A DNA stretch of 58,412 nucleotides from Microcoleus sp. LEGE 07076 (GTDB taxonomy: Bacteria; Cyanobacteriota; Cyanobacteriia; Cyanobacteriales; Microcoleaceae). A program made the position numbers and the translations under genes. The DNA lies in NCBI RefSeq assembly GCF_015207455.1, contig NZ_JADEWV010000009.1, forward strand, positions 1-58,412, written 5' to 3'. The notes beneath the pieces are model-generated. The model was not told where the DNA came from and did not search any database. It saw only the letters and a list, made by a program, of their open reading frames with translations. Positions 17,533-26,414 of the stretch are shown here, piece by piece; positions within the stretch are counted from its first letter, which is position 1; each line of letters begins with the position of its first letter.

Positions 17533-18615
17533 CTAATCTCCCAAGCAAATTCCCAAACCGCGGGCAGTTTTTACCAGAGTACCTTCAAAGTCTACAGCTC
17601 TGTATTTGGCGATCGCATCTTCCAATGGAACGCTGACAACTTCTCGCTGTTGCCAAGATACCATGCAGTCGTATTTCTCTTGAGCAATTAAATCAACTGC
17701 TGCCACCCCAAAAGCAGAAGCAATTAATCTTTCTAGCGAAGAAGGTGTTCCCCCCCGTTGAGTATGTCCCAAAACGGTAACGCGGGTTTCTGCACCGCTA
17801 CATTCCGAAATTGTATCAGCTAAATACTGACCTATTCCGCCTAATCGACTTTGACCTAAGCGATTTGTATGCATTACTAACTCGCCTGCTTCCGTGCGAA
17901 CTGCCTCCGCTACTACAATTAAACAGTAGGTTTTTCCCCGCTCTTGGCGTTCTTGAATTTTGGCACAGATTTGGGAAATTTTGTAAGGAATTTCGGGAAT
18001 CAAAATTATATCAGCTCCCCCAGCAATTCCGGCACTAATTGCAATATGTCCCGCGTCGCGTCCCATGACTTCAACAATGATCACGCGGCTGTGACTTGCC
18101 GCTGTAAAATGCAAGCGATCTAGTGCTTCTGTAGCAATATTGACAGCAGTATCAAAACCGATCGATCGCTCGGTAACTCCGACATCATTATCAATAGTTT
18201 TAGGGATAGCAACTAAATTTAAATTACCTAGTTTTGCAATCTTCCTGAGAATGGCGAGACTACCGTCGCCCCCAATGCCAATTAAGGCATCCAGACCCAG
18301 CATATGATAGCCTTCGATAATGTCATCGGAGCGATCGCGCACAGTCCCGTCAGCCATTGGAAAGGCAAAAGGGTTGCCCTTATTTGTCGTACCCAGCATT
18401 GTACCGCCAATGGTGAGCCAAGAGTCTACTTTCTCAATATTCAAAGGAATTGCTTGAGGGGGGCGACTCATCAATCCGTTGGTGGCTTGACGAATGCCCA
18501 TCACTTTCCAATTGTAAGTTGCCGTTGCACGGTAAACAACGGCTCGAATCACTGCATTTAAACCTGCACAGTCACCTCCGCTAGTGAGAATGCCGATACA
18601 CTTTTGTTCTCCCAT
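17533..18615 (-). CDS. pfkA: 6-phosphofructokinase
   Basis: Glycolytic enzyme that phosphorylates fructose 6-phosphate to fructose 1,6-bisphosphate. From ATG 18615 it has 360 residues (MGEQKCIGILTSGGDCAGLN), the usual start for cyanobacterial PfkA. The nucleotide site shows GIGGDGS, with Gly at the position equal to E. coli Gly104, and the substrate site PKTIDND, with Lys at the position equal to Gly124. Family knowledge links the Gly104/Lys124 combination to an ATP-using clade distinct from both E. coli PfkA and PPi-dependent enzymes. Other motifs are MGRDAGHIAI and GHTQRGGTPS. The frame extends 21 codons upstream but without family-like sequence. Confidence 0.95.
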   Translation of the reverse strand: MGEQKCIGILTSGGDCAGLNAVIRAVVYRATATYNWKVMGIRQATNGLMSRPPQAIPLNIEKVDSWLTIGGTMLGTTNKGNPFAFPMADGTVRDRSDDIIEGYHMLGLDALIGIGGDGSLAILRKIAKLGNLNLVAIPKTIDNDVGVTERSIGFDTAVNIATEALDRLHFTAASHSRVIIVEVMGRDAGHIAISAGIAGGADIILIPEIPYKISQICAKIQERQERGKTYCLIVVAEAVRTEAGELVMHTNRLGQSRLGGIGQYLADTISECSGAETRVTVLGHTQRGGTPSSLERLIASAFGVAAVDLIAQEKYDCMVSWQQREVVSVPLEDAIAKYRAVDFEGTLVKTARGLGICLGD

Positions 18616-18749
18616 AATTAATACCAGACTTTTGTTACTCAAAACATGGGTTGATATTTTTAGAACCAGATCGTCCAATCCTTATTTTCGACCTAATTTA
18701 GTGGCTCTGGCATCCCAAATCACCGTCTCAATCAAATACAATATAAATT

Positions 18750-18992
18750 TTACTTGGGATTGAGGCGTTTAGAAACTTGGTTAATGATACCGCTGAGAAT
18801 TGCACCGCCCATCAGAATTCCGAGGGCGGGATTGAATACGGGCTGCCAGAGACTGTACCACAAATCGAAACCGAGATTCACTCCGGTCGATCGACCAGCT
18901 ACGGCGATCGCAAACCACCCAAAAATAGCAAAGACGAAAAACACATCGGCTACTAGAATCAAGTTGAGGAAGTTAAGAATTTTATCTTTCAT
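18750..18992 (-). CDS. Small two-helix membrane protein
   Basis: An 80-residue protein with two hydrophobic helices, about 8-32 (LNLILVADVFFVFAIFGWFA) and 52-70 (PALGILMGGAILSGIINQV), and a basic C-terminus (SKRLNPK). ATG 18992 is preceded by AAAGGAAC at a good distance. Proteins like this are scattered among cyanobacteria without known function. It is downstream of nothing on its strand; pfkA follows 135 bp later. Confidence 0.7.
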   Translation of the reverse strand: MKDKILNFLNLILVADVFFVFAIFGWFAIAVAGRSTGVNLGFDLWYSLWQPVFNPALGILMGGAILSGIINQVSKRLNPK

Positions 18993-19129
18993 GGTCGATT
19001 GTTCCTTTTGAGTGTATATGTGTCAGTTTTTGGCAAGCGGTTGGTAAGGGAGTGGATCGATCGCTGCAACAGGCGATCGAATCAAGATAAAATATCATTC
19101 AATTGTTGTCGCACACTTGTGGTCAAAAG

Positions 19130-19633
19130 ATGGTTCGTTATACACTTCCTCAAAGCCCCGAAATTATTTTAACTGTCAGAGGGAAAGATTCAGCCAAAGC
19201 CCGCGAAGATGCGATGGATAAGCTGATGCTGCTGATGGATGAAGGTAAGCTACCTACAGAGCTCGCAGAAGGATTTGGGCCCAAGCAGTTTGTTGAAGTT
19301 ATGGAAGATGCTGCTGTGTCTGACGGCGAGGACGCAATTACTGAAGCAGTGCAGATTTTGAGCAATTTGGCAAGTCTCAAATTGAAGGTGATGGAATCCC
19401 GGGAAGAAGCCCTCAAAATCCGGGAGGCGATCGACATTTTGTTTACAGATGAGCCTGTGACTGCGGAGGAAATTGGTAGTCTGAAAGATGGTTTCAAGGT
19501 TCTCAAAAACTTCGCTCAAGCTAATGTCCGCTATCGAGAAGCTAGAGGTAAAGCTGAGGAAGCCCGGGCCATTCTCGACGAAGCTTTGCAATCTATGGAA
19601 GCGGAAAAAAAGGCACAGAAGCCTGCAAAATAG
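19130..19633 (+). CDS. Conserved hypothetical helical protein
   Basis: A 167-residue soluble protein, with start at ATG 19130 (MVRYTLPQSPE). A short beta strand (EIILTVRG) is followed by long charged helices, including the coiled-coil-like ANVRYREARGKAEEARAILD near the C-terminus and a Lys-rich tail. I recall similar cyanobacterial proteins but no assigned function. The frame extends nine codons upstream. It is a lone gene followed by a member of the GTGCGTCAG palindrome family. Confidence 0.65.
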   Translation: MVRYTLPQSPEIILTVRGKDSAKAREDAMDKLMLLMDEGKLPTELAEGFGPKQFVEVMEDAAVSDGEDAITEAVQILSNLASLKLKVMESREEALKIREAIDILFTDEPVTAEEIGSLKDGFKVLKNFAQANVRYREARGKAEEARAILDEALQSMEAEKKAQKPAK

Positions 19634-19641
19634 TAGCTAAC

Positions 19642-19708
19642 TGTAGGGTGCGTCAGGGCGCAAATTCTGAGTTGGCGATCGTAACATTCTGACTTAACGC
19701 ACCCTACA
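19642..19708. repeat. Inverted repeat of the TGTAGGGTGCGTCAG family
   Basis: TGTAGGGTGCGTCAG (19642-19656) faces CTGACTTAACGCACCCTACA (19689-19708), with a small internal bulge and a loop of about 30 bp. This is the second member in the window of a dispersed palindromic repeat. Confidence 0.85.
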
Positions 19709-19872
19709 ATAACTACAATCAATTTAAAAAAATCAGTCGTAGGATGTGTCGCCACCAACAATCTCTAGCTACCTCTCGACAATTTAAGAGATCAGCACCC
19801 GATCGCAATTGTATTATACACAAAGATCACATTTATTGTGTAGCCATTTTTTGTCAAAAGGATATAAATATT

Positions 19873-20691
19873 ATGAGCGAACAACAAACAGGAATTGTCA
19901 GAAACACGATGACAGGTAGCCTGGTACTGGCGAAAAAATTAGGTTTTGAGCCAAAAACTGTGATAGATGTCGGTGCAGCCTTGGGAACATTTAACCTTTA
20001 CGAAACTTTCCCCAATGCGCGACATTTGCTAATTGAACCCATCGTCGAAAATGAACCTTACCTCGCCAAAATTTGCCGCAAGCTCAAAAATGCAGAATAC
20101 ATTATTGCTGCTGCGGCCAAAGAATCAGGAGTTTTAACTCTCAGTGTCAGTCCAGGTATGGTGCACTCTTCGGTTTCTAAAAATCCCGTTACTGATAGCA
20201 GCAATCCTGATTTGAGAAAGATCCCAGCTATTACTCTAGATGGCATATGCAAGGAAAGAAATTTGCCGGGCCCGTATTTAATTAAGGTTGATGTAGACGG
20301 CAAGGAATTAGATGTTTTAGCGGGAGCAACGGAGATTTTGCAGCAGACTGAATATGTCATTGTCGAAGTTACTTTGTTCGGTCAAATGTATGATGTAATG
20401 AGTTTTATGAAGTCCCAAGGATTCGTAGCTTACGATATTGTTGATTTGGGATATCGTCCGATTGATGCAGCTTTGTGGCAAATTGATATGGCTTTTGTTA
20501 AGGAATTTGGTCAATTTAGAAGAGATAGCAGTTACGCGACAAAAGAGCAGGATATCGAAGCACTTGAATCGCATCTGAAAGCTTATCGGGAAGGTTTCAT
20601 CGCACATATTGATGCTTATTACAGCGACCCATTGGAGGCGAATCCAGAAGTTACTCAAACTGAATTTACTGAAGAATATGTGATAATTTAA
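19873..20691 (+). CDS. FkbM family methyltransferase
   Basis: A 272-residue SAM-dependent O-methyltransferase of the FkbM group. Motif I is TVIDVGAALGTFNLYETFP near residue 29, followed by the acidic LLIEP. The C-terminal core shows YLIKVDVDGKELDVLAGA and VIVEVTLF, the DVxGxExxVLxGA pattern of the family. These enzymes usually modify sugars or polyketide-like products. The ATG at 19873 is preceded by AAAAGGAT; 43 open codons upstream lie in the repeat-rich leader and are rejected. No biosynthetic cluster surrounds it. Confidence 0.88.
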   Translation: MSEQQTGIVRNTMTGSLVLAKKLGFEPKTVIDVGAALGTFNLYETFPNARHLLIEPIVENEPYLAKICRKLKNAEYIIAAAAKESGVLTLSVSPGMVHSSVSKNPVTDSSNPDLRKIPAITLDGICKERNLPGPYLIKVDVDGKELDVLAGATEILQQTEYVIVEVTLFGQMYDVMSFMKSQGFVAYDIVDLGYRPIDAALWQIDMAFVKEFGQFRRDSSYATKEQDIEALESHLKAYREGFIAHIDAYYSDPLEANPEVTQTEFTEEYVII

Positions 20692-20800
20692 ATCAAGATA
20701 ATTCGGCGATGATTCGGCGCTCGAAATCGGGGAAACTACTGGGTATCGCCGCTACACAAACTTTCCCTCATCTTTTAATTCACGTCAAAATTATTCACTT

Positions 20801-21772
20801 ATGACTAAAAAAAACGAAACAGCATCTCTAGTTTTAGCCCTCACAATTACCAGTGGCTTAATCGGTTTGGTTTTTTGGTGGTTTACAAGTAATTATGCTT
20901 ACAAAATTGTGCCTTTAACCAATCAAACCGACCAATCTAACGGTAAAAATTTTACTCAAGTCAAAAACGTCCCAAACAAACTATTTAGTTATGGCGGTAG
21001 CACGACTTGGGCCACAATCCGACGCGATTTAGACCCAAAAATTCAAACCGTTTGGCCTCAATTTAAACTGCGCTACACTCAAACGAATCAAGGTAAGCCT
21101 AGCACTGGTTCAGGTATCCGTATGTTATTAGACAATCAATTGTCTTTTTCTCATGCTTCTCGCCCAGTTGAAGATCAGGAATACGAACAAGCAAAACAAC
21201 GAGGTTTTAGTTTAGTAGAAGTTCCAGTAGCAATTGATGGGAGGGCGATCGCAGTTCACCCAAGCTTAAATATTCCAGGCATAACAATGCAGCAAAAAGA
21301 TGATATTTATGCAGGTAAAATAACCAATTGGAATCAACTTGGCGGCCCTAATTTGAGAATTAATCTTTATGCCATACAAGGCGAGCAAGGAAACAATCGT
21401 CAAATAGTATCAACCCCTACCGATGCTATTCGTAAAGTTGCCGTCGATCCAGGAGGAATATTTGAAGCTTCTGCTCCATTATTGGTATCGCAATGTCAAG
21501 TTAAAACATTACCGCTTGGTCGGAACTTGAATCAACTAATTCCACCTTACAAACTACCTTTTGTGCCACTGTCTGAGTGTCCTTATAAGCGTAATGAAGT
21601 GAATACAGAAGTTTTTTCAAGCGCAGAATATCCCTTAACTCGACGATTGTTTGTAGTTGTTAAAAAGAACAATCAAGTCGATCAACAAGCTGGAGAAGCT
21701 TATGCCAATTTACTGCTGACAGAACAGGGCCAGGAAATGATTGAAAAGGGGGGATTTGTCAGAATTCGCTAA
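20801..21772 (+). CDS. PstS-like phosphate-type ABC transporter substrate-binding protein
   Basis: A 323-residue protein with an N-terminal membrane anchor or signal segment (LVLALTITSGLIGLVFWWFT, residues 10-29) and a PBP-like-2 domain. The ligand-binding pattern is visible in FSYGGSTTWATIRRDL, SGIRMLLDNQLSFSHASRPV and the hinge region VPVAIDGRAIAVHPSL, with ITNWNQLGGPNLRI typical of PstS. The segment does not look like a lipoprotein signal. No pstCAB genes are nearby, so it may be an orphan sensor or scavenger binding protein of the kind several cyanobacteria carry. Confidence 0.83.
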   Translation: MTKKNETASLVLALTITSGLIGLVFWWFTSNYAYKIVPLTNQTDQSNGKNFTQVKNVPNKLFSYGGSTTWATIRRDLDPKIQTVWPQFKLRYTQTNQGKPSTGSGIRMLLDNQLSFSHASRPVEDQEYEQAKQRGFSLVEVPVAIDGRAIAVHPSLNIPGITMQQKDDIYAGKITNWNQLGGPNLRINLYAIQGEQGNNRQIVSTPTDAIRKVAVDPGGIFEASAPLLVSQCQVKTLPLGRNLNQLIPPYKLPFVPLSECPYKRNEVNTEVFSSAEYPLTRRLFVVVKKNNQVDQQAGEAYANLLLTEQGQEMIEKGGFVRIR

Positions 21773-21910
21773 GAAAACTTTCGTAATATCAAGTTCGGTT
21801 AATTGCCGATCGTCACCGATCGGGCGGGTTTATGAGATTGTCGGTTTTAGGCAATTATTATTAGTGCACCCGCCCCTACAGGAATTATATCTATTCGATT
21901 CTTCCTGTGG

Positions 21911-22960
21911 CTATAAACTTAAAAAAGGTACGTTTACCACTTCCCCGGAAATTTCTCCTACCTGAACTTTTAATCCTTCGCCTCCAGCTTTAGTACGGAT
22001 ATAAGCCAGACCAAAAAATCCAGATTCAGTCTCAGTTAAACTGGTAAGTTTGCCGACTTTTTCTTCTCCGATTGTCACCACAGTACCCGGTGCAACATAC
22101 CCGCTCAATTGCACCCCCCAAAGTTGCTGTTTTACTCCTTGGTAAGTGTTCAATCGGGCAATTGTTTCTTGGCCGATGTAGCAGCCTTTGTCATAAGTAA
22201 TTGTGTGTAAAAGGCGCGCTTCTAGGGGGTTGTAATCGTCTGTGAGTTCAAAGTCGGGTGCGGGGCGGCCTTGTTCGATTCGCAGTTGTTCCCAGACTCG
22301 ATCGCCCATTGGTACGGCCCCAGCTTTAACTAACTCAGTCCACAAGCGGGCTGCATCGCTGGCTGCTGCAATTAAGGTGTATCCAGGAGTTGCTAAACCG
22401 CTACCAACAGCAACTCGGATGTTCATTCCTGCGAAATTTATCGATTTGTGACTAGCGTAGGGTTGATTTTGAAGTTCGGTAACTCCGAGTTTTTCTAGTA
22501 GTTGAGTGCTTTCGGTGCCGAGGAGACTGAAGGTAACTGTTGTATCGGTTATATCTGTTAATTCTACGCAGTCCATTGGGAAAATATAGCGATCGAGCAA
22601 TTCGAGAAGTTGGCGGCGGCGGTTGGCTGAAACTAGCAATATTACAGCATCTTCTGTAGCATAAGCGGTGGCGAGGTCGATCGTCCGGGCGGTGGATGTG
22701 AGGAAAACGGTGTCGCAACCTTGACCGGGTTTGAGTATGTTAAAGTTATTGGTACTTTGATTGTGCAGGAACCGCAGGCGATCGCTATCGGAGATTTGAA
22801 TGCGTCCCCAGTGAGTGCGATCGTACAAAGCCACACCTTGTTTAGTTGCTGCGATGGCTGCTGCGTCATTACCAAAACTGACTGGGACTGTTTCTGTGGT
22901 TGTTAATTCTGCAAATGTAGCGCCTGCTGCGGCTTGAATGTCGTGCAATTCTTGAATCAT
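21911..22960 (-). CDS. YgfZ/GcvT-like folate-binding protein
   Basis: A 349-residue member of the COG0354 family, related to the glycine cleavage T protein. The hallmark KGCYIGQE is at residues 258-265, with the Cys that is essential in YgfZ. Further elements are VALYDRTHWGRIQISDSDRLRFLHNQSTN at the N-terminus and EQLRIEQGRPAPDFELTDDYNPLEA. YgfZ helps repair or make certain iron-sulfur enzymes and binds tetrahydrofolate; a true T protein is less likely because of the signature. Start ATG 22960. It is convergent with the PstS-like gene. Confidence 0.85.
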   Translation of the reverse strand: MIQELHDIQAAAGATFAELTTTETVPVSFGNDAAAIAATKQGVALYDRTHWGRIQISDSDRLRFLHNQSTNNFNILKPGQGCDTVFLTSTARTIDLATAYATEDAVILLVSANRRRQLLELLDRYIFPMDCVELTDITDTTVTFSLLGTESTQLLEKLGVTELQNQPYASHKSINFAGMNIRVAVGSGLATPGYTLIAAASDAARLWTELVKAGAVPMGDRVWEQLRIEQGRPAPDFELTDDYNPLEARLLHTITYDKGCYIGQETIARLNTYQGVKQQLWGVQLSGYVAPGTVVTIGEEKVGKLTSLTETESGFFGLAYIRTKAGGEGLKVQVGEISGEVVNVPFLSL

Positions 22961-22972
22961 AAGATTTTGTTG

Positions 22973-23040
22973 GCTGTTGACTGTTGGCTGTTGGCTGTTA
23001 ACTGTTAACTGTTGACTGTTGACTAATGACTACTAACCAA
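22973..23040. repeat. Heptameric GTTGACT/GTTAACT tandem repeats
   Basis: Irregular run of 7-bp units (GTTGACT, GTTGGCT, GTTAACT) between two leftward genes. It is the same class as at 5147-5216 and spans the likely promoter area of the YgfZ-like gene. Confidence 0.8.
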
Positions 23041-23050
23041 TAACCAATAA

Positions 23051-23434
23051 CTAATTGCCTAAATTAGCGAAGATTTCTTGGATTAATTGGCTGGCTTTGG
23101 CATCAAGACGATTCCAATCTACATCGCCAGTGTCATCTTCAATCAAGCTAGTATCAATTATGACTTCCTGGCTTTGCATTGGAGTGTGGGCTGGCGGGTA
23201 GTTGACAAAGCAGATGCGATAGCAAAGTTCCCAAATATCGACGGATTTTTGCTCGCCTTGATGCTCTAAAATTAGTTGATAGCCGGGAATGGGAACCTCG
23301 ACGTTGTGATAAGTTCCCGTCCAGGCGGAGTCCTCTAATTGTTTGCGGATATTGTCGATCACTCGGATCATGGCGGGCTGCATGAGAAGTTCAGCTTGCT
23401 TCCAGGCGATCGGGCTAGTTATTTTAGGCTTCAT
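23051..23434 (-). CDS. Conserved hypothetical protein
   Basis: A 127-residue soluble acidic protein with start at ATG 23434. It has an amphipathic N-terminal helix (IAWKQAELLMQPAMIRVIDNIRKQLE), a beta-rich middle (VEVPIPGYQLILEHQGEQKSVDIWELCYRICF) and an acidic C-terminus ending in IQEIFANLGN. I do not recognise a named family, but the even composition and good length support a real gene. It lies between the YgfZ-like gene and tRNA-Val on the same strand. Confidence 0.68.
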   Translation of the reverse strand: MKPKITSPIAWKQAELLMQPAMIRVIDNIRKQLEDSAWTGTYHNVEVPIPGYQLILEHQGEQKSVDIWELCYRICFVNYPPAHTPMQSQEVIIDTSLIEDDTGDVDWNRLDAKASQLIQEIFANLGN

Positions 23435-23539
23435 ATACAGGCTTCTAAAAAGGAAAATCTATGAATTAATTTTCCTGCATTGAGTACCTATTTGCGGGAC
23501 ATCTGCCACAGAATGTTAAATTTATTCGTCACCAAATTC

Positions 23540-23622
23540 AAAAGTCAACCGTCAACAGCAACACTTAAAGCCGTTCTCGGCTTGACGGCTAAAAACGGAT
23601 TTAAGTGTTGATATTGACTTTT
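23540..23622. repeat. Large imperfect hairpin downstream of tRNA-Val
   Basis: Nested complementary arms: AAAAGTCAA (23540-23548) with TTGACTTTT (23614-23622), CAACACTTAAA (23559-23569) with TTTAAGTGTTG (23600-23610), and CCGTT with AACGG inside, with a further GCCG/CGGC inner hairpin. It starts 4 bp beyond the tRNA 3' end. It could terminate the tRNA transcript (U-rich tail on the leftward strand) or be a palindromic mobile repeat. Confidence 0.8.
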
Positions 23623-23626
23623 GGTA

Positions 23627-23698
23627 TGGGCGATGTAGGATTTGAACCTACGGCATCCTGCGTGTAAAGCAGGCGCTCTACCACTGAGCTAATCGCCC
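23627..23698 (-). tRNA. trnV: tRNA-Val (UAC)
   Basis: A 72-nt cloverleaf on the leftward strand. The acceptor stem is GGGCGAT / ATCGCCC with discriminator A; the D arm is GCTC-AGTGGTA-GAGC; the anticodon stem CCTGC/GCAGG encloses loop TTTACAC with anticodon TAC (plus-strand positions 23664-23666); and the T arm is GTAGG-TTCAAAT-CCTAC. CCA is not encoded, as usual in cyanobacteria. It reads GUA and probably other Val codons by wobble. Confidence 0.97.
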
Positions 23699-23769
23699 AA
23701 TTGCGCTTACAGGGACTTATCATATCACAATACCCCAGAAAGATCAACTAAAAAAATCATAAACTTTTA

Positions 23770-24360
23770 ATGCCCTCTGGCCGCACGCACGATCGAATAA
23801 CCCTATGGAGTTTGCCCCTGGTGGCAGGCGTCACCTTTGGCCATACTCAAAACAGCAATCTGACTTTGCTGGTTTCCGGCAGCTTCTTAATCGGCGGACT
23901 GATGTTTGGTCCGGATTTAGATATCTACTCCTGTCAGTATCAGCGCTGGGGATGGTTCAAATTTATTTGGCTTCCCTACCAAAAAAGCCTGCGCCACCGC
24001 TCTTTTTTGTCCCACGGGCCTCTGATCGGCACGGCTTTGCGAATCTTGTACCTCGCTATCTGGATCACCGTTATAGGAGTCTTGGGATTGACAATCGCCG
24101 AAAAAATTGGCAACTTAGCCGGAAATTGGCAGGAAGCGGTTTTGGGTTGGGGTCGATCGATCTCGGAACACTACATCGAATTTATAGCCATCTACGTCGG
24201 TCTCGAATTGGGCGCGATGAGCCACTATTTGAGCGATTGGGGTGGTTCTGCTTACAAACAGTTCAAAAAGAAAGGATTGAGCGGGTTGCGCCCTCCCAAG
24301 ACAATTAAGAGGCGCAAAAGCAAAGCTCCCCGCCGCACATCTAGCAAATCTAACAGGTGA
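23770..24360 (+). CDS. DUF2227 putative metal-binding membrane protein
   Basis: A 196-residue protein with conserved His/Asp positions (SGRTHDRITLW, FGPDLDIYS, RHRSFLSHGP, MSHYLSDWGGS) spread over a membrane-associated N-terminal and middle part (hydrophobic 15-45, 88-110). This pattern is that of the YdjM/DUF2227 group of putative metal-dependent hydrolases. The C-terminus is strongly basic (KRRKSKAPRRTSSK). ATG start. The mazG gene begins 7 bp after its stop, and the end of this gene (AGGTGA) supplies mazG's ribosome binding site, so the two form an operon. Confidence 0.82.
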   Translation: MPSGRTHDRITLWSLPLVAGVTFGHTQNSNLTLLVSGSFLIGGLMFGPDLDIYSCQYQRWGWFKFIWLPYQKSLRHRSFLSHGPLIGTALRILYLAIWITVIGVLGLTIAEKIGNLAGNWQEAVLGWGRSISEHYIEFIAIYVGLELGAMSHYLSDWGGSAYKQFKKKGLSGLRPPKTIKRRKSKAPRRTSSKSNR

Positions 24361-24366
24361 ATTCTA

Positions 24367-25194
24367 ATGTCTAATTCCCACAGTCGATCGCTCGCTGAAT
24401 TGGAAAACTTGATAGAAGTTGTGGCTGCGTTGCGATCGCCCGACGGCGGATGTCCTTGGGATTTAGCCCAAACTCCCCAAACCCTAATTCCTCACATCAT
24501 CGAAGAAGCCTATGAAACCGCCGACGCAATTCGCAAAGGAGATCAAGATGCGATCGTCGAAGAATTGGGAGATTTGCTGTTACAGGTATTTCTGCAAGCT
24601 CAAATTGCCAGGGAATCCGATCAATTTACCTTGGCAGAAATCGCTGGGGGAATTACCGAAAAACTGATTCGGCGACATCCCCATGTTTTCGGGGATGTGG
24701 AAGTCAACAGCGTGGATGAAGTCAACGAAAACTGGGAAAAAATCAAAGCAGCAGAAAAAGGTACAAATTTGGAAAAACCGCCAAGTTTAGCCTCAAAAAT
24801 GAGCCGTTATGCCAGCACTTTGCCGCCAATCACGGCCGCCGCAAAAATCTCTCAAAAAGCTGCGGAGGTGAGTTTTGATTGGGACAATGTAGAGGGCGTT
24901 TGGGATAAATTTCACGAGGAAATGGCGGAATTTGAACACGCTCTCAAACACGAGGATAAGGCCGCGCAGGAGTCGGAATTGGGAGATATTATGTTTGTGT
25001 TGGTTCAATTGGCTCGCTGGTACGATTTAGATGCGTCGGCTGCTTTGCAGGGAACGAACGATCGTTTCGTGCAGCGGTTTGCTAGGGTGGAGGCTGCGTG
25101 CGATCGACCTTTGTCGGATTATCCGCCCGAAGAGTTAGATGCTTTGTGGCAGCAAGCTAAAGCAATGCTGGCGAAACAAAAAGGCGATGCTTAA
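24367..25194 (+). CDS. mazG: Nucleoside triphosphate pyrophosphohydrolase MazG
   Basis: A 275-residue cytosolic house-cleaning enzyme that hydrolyses NTPs, including non-canonical ones, to NMP and PPi. Two MazG domains are visible: the first has CPWDLAQTPQTLIPHIIEEA with the metal-binding EEAYE and EELGD motifs, the second has EELGDI-like ESELGDIMFVLVQLARWY. Length and layout match the E. coli type. The ATG at 24367 is preceded by AGGTGA overlapping the stop of the DUF2227 gene, so translation is probably coupled. Confidence 0.94.
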   Translation: MSNSHSRSLAELENLIEVVAALRSPDGGCPWDLAQTPQTLIPHIIEEAYETADAIRKGDQDAIVEELGDLLLQVFLQAQIARESDQFTLAEIAGGITEKLIRRHPHVFGDVEVNSVDEVNENWEKIKAAEKGTNLEKPPSLASKMSRYASTLPPITAAAKISQKAAEVSFDWDNVEGVWDKFHEEMAEFEHALKHEDKAAQESELGDIMFVLVQLARWYDLDASAALQGTNDRFVQRFARVEAACDRPLSDYPPEELDALWQQAKAMLAKQKGDA

Positions 25195-25317
25195 CATCAA
25201 ATCCGTGGGTATCAGAATGATTAATCTCTCTCATTTATCCTCCTCTGCGCCCTCTGCGCTCTCTGCGGTTAAAAACTCCAAATCTAACTAATTTGGTTTA
25301 ATAAGTTCAGATATCAA

Positions 25318-25719
25318 CTACTCATAGAGCTTTGCATCGTTGTACGGCGGATGTTCGCAAGCTATATAAAGGGCATTTGTGGGTTCCAGGGCTTCTCCTG
25401 TCACCGGATCGATCGGCTTGAGGACAAAGCATAATAGGGAGAGCGATCGCCAATCTAGATTATCCAACTTCCCGCGTTCGTAGCGGTTGACTGTGGCGGC
25501 ACTGATACCAACATCTTTGGGTACGGGTTGATTTGTAGCTGTGAACAGCGCCTCTTCATATCCCTTTGTTTTGAACTCTGTTTCGCTGACAGACCAACCT
25601 GTTGTCTGTCTTGCTGCTTTTAAAATCTTCCCCAAACGCATCCGCCCCGTTTCAGTGAAGCGAACGGGACGCAATTCCTGCTGTTTGTCTACCACAACCT
25701 TGTTAGAGAGTCTTGACAT
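25318..25719 (-). CDS. XRE-like helix-turn-helix regulator
   Basis: A 133-residue DNA-binding protein. The N-terminal third (FTETGRMRLGKILKAARQTTGWSV) and the later GISAATVNRYERGKLDNLDWRSL fit an HTH_XRE/Cro-like domain with an insertion between its helices, and a C-terminal tail of about 35 residues follows. ATG 25719 is chosen because AGGTGGG lies 4 bp upstream; GTG 25728 is the alternative. It could be an autoregulated repressor or part of a lost toxin-antitoxin pair, but no toxin gene is adjacent. Confidence 0.72.
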   Translation of the reverse strand: MSRLSNKVVVDKQQELRPVRFTETGRMRLGKILKAARQTTGWSVSETEFKTKGYEEALFTATNQPVPKDVGISAATVNRYERGKLDNLDWRSLSLLCFVLKPIDPVTGEALEPTNALYIACEHPPYNDAKLYE

Positions 25720-25900
25720 TTTTCCCACCTACGTTAACTCTCAAACTATCACAGCATCAATGATTGAGGGTTGCACGAGCAACATCTGAGCTTAAGAAGT
25801 TTAAATTAAGTTTTCTTTCACTTGTGCAATAAGAGTCTGATATATTAATATATAATTGACTCTAAACAGAACTTGCCTCTCAAGCCCTTAGTATACAGCC

Positions 25901-26284
25901 ATGACAGCACTATTTCGCCGCGTCCAACCCTCGAAAAAGCTCCGGATCGCTGTTCGGTCGATCGCCCAACTGCTCAAAATCAGCCCCAATCAAATTAAGC
26001 GAGTCGAATCCTGGGCTTTCGTGGTTTTCGTGCATCGGCTCGACAGAGGCGGACAATTTATCTCGTACCGCAGGCTGGAAGAATGGCAAAATGCGATCGC
26101 CCATCACATCCAAACCAGTCCCTCTCTTGCAGAACTCTCGCAGCTCAAAACATCCATTCACTACGACAGCCGCAAATTCCAAAAACAATATCTCCCAAAA
26201 ACACTTGACTTTCTCAAGCAAATATGCCTTGAAAAACAAGAAGTTCTCGAAATCTGGGAAAGCTTAAACTGCATTGCTTCCTAA
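25901..26284 (+). CDS. Hypothetical protein
   Basis: A 127-residue basic protein. The N-terminal half has a helix-turn-helix-like stretch (VRSIAQLLKISPNQIKRVESW) followed by FVVFVHRLDRGGQFISYRRLEEWQNAI, and the C-terminal half is helical. I know no family name for it. The ATG at 25901 and even codon use support it. It is divergent from the XRE-like gene (about 180 bp between). Confidence 0.55.
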   Translation: MTALFRRVQPSKKLRIAVRSIAQLLKISPNQIKRVESWAFVVFVHRLDRGGQFISYRRLEEWQNAIAHHIQTSPSLAELSQLKTSIHYDSRKFQKQYLPKTLDFLKQICLEKQEVLEIWESLNCIAS

Positions 26285-26414
26285 CAGAAATTAGGCAGAT
26301 TTCCTTTCCAAAAACAGAAGCGAAACATTTGCGAGCAATTGCGAGATCCAATCGCCCCAAAAATCACCCGCGAATGCTCCGCCACATCAGTCGCGAAAAC
26401 GATCGCCAAAACAA

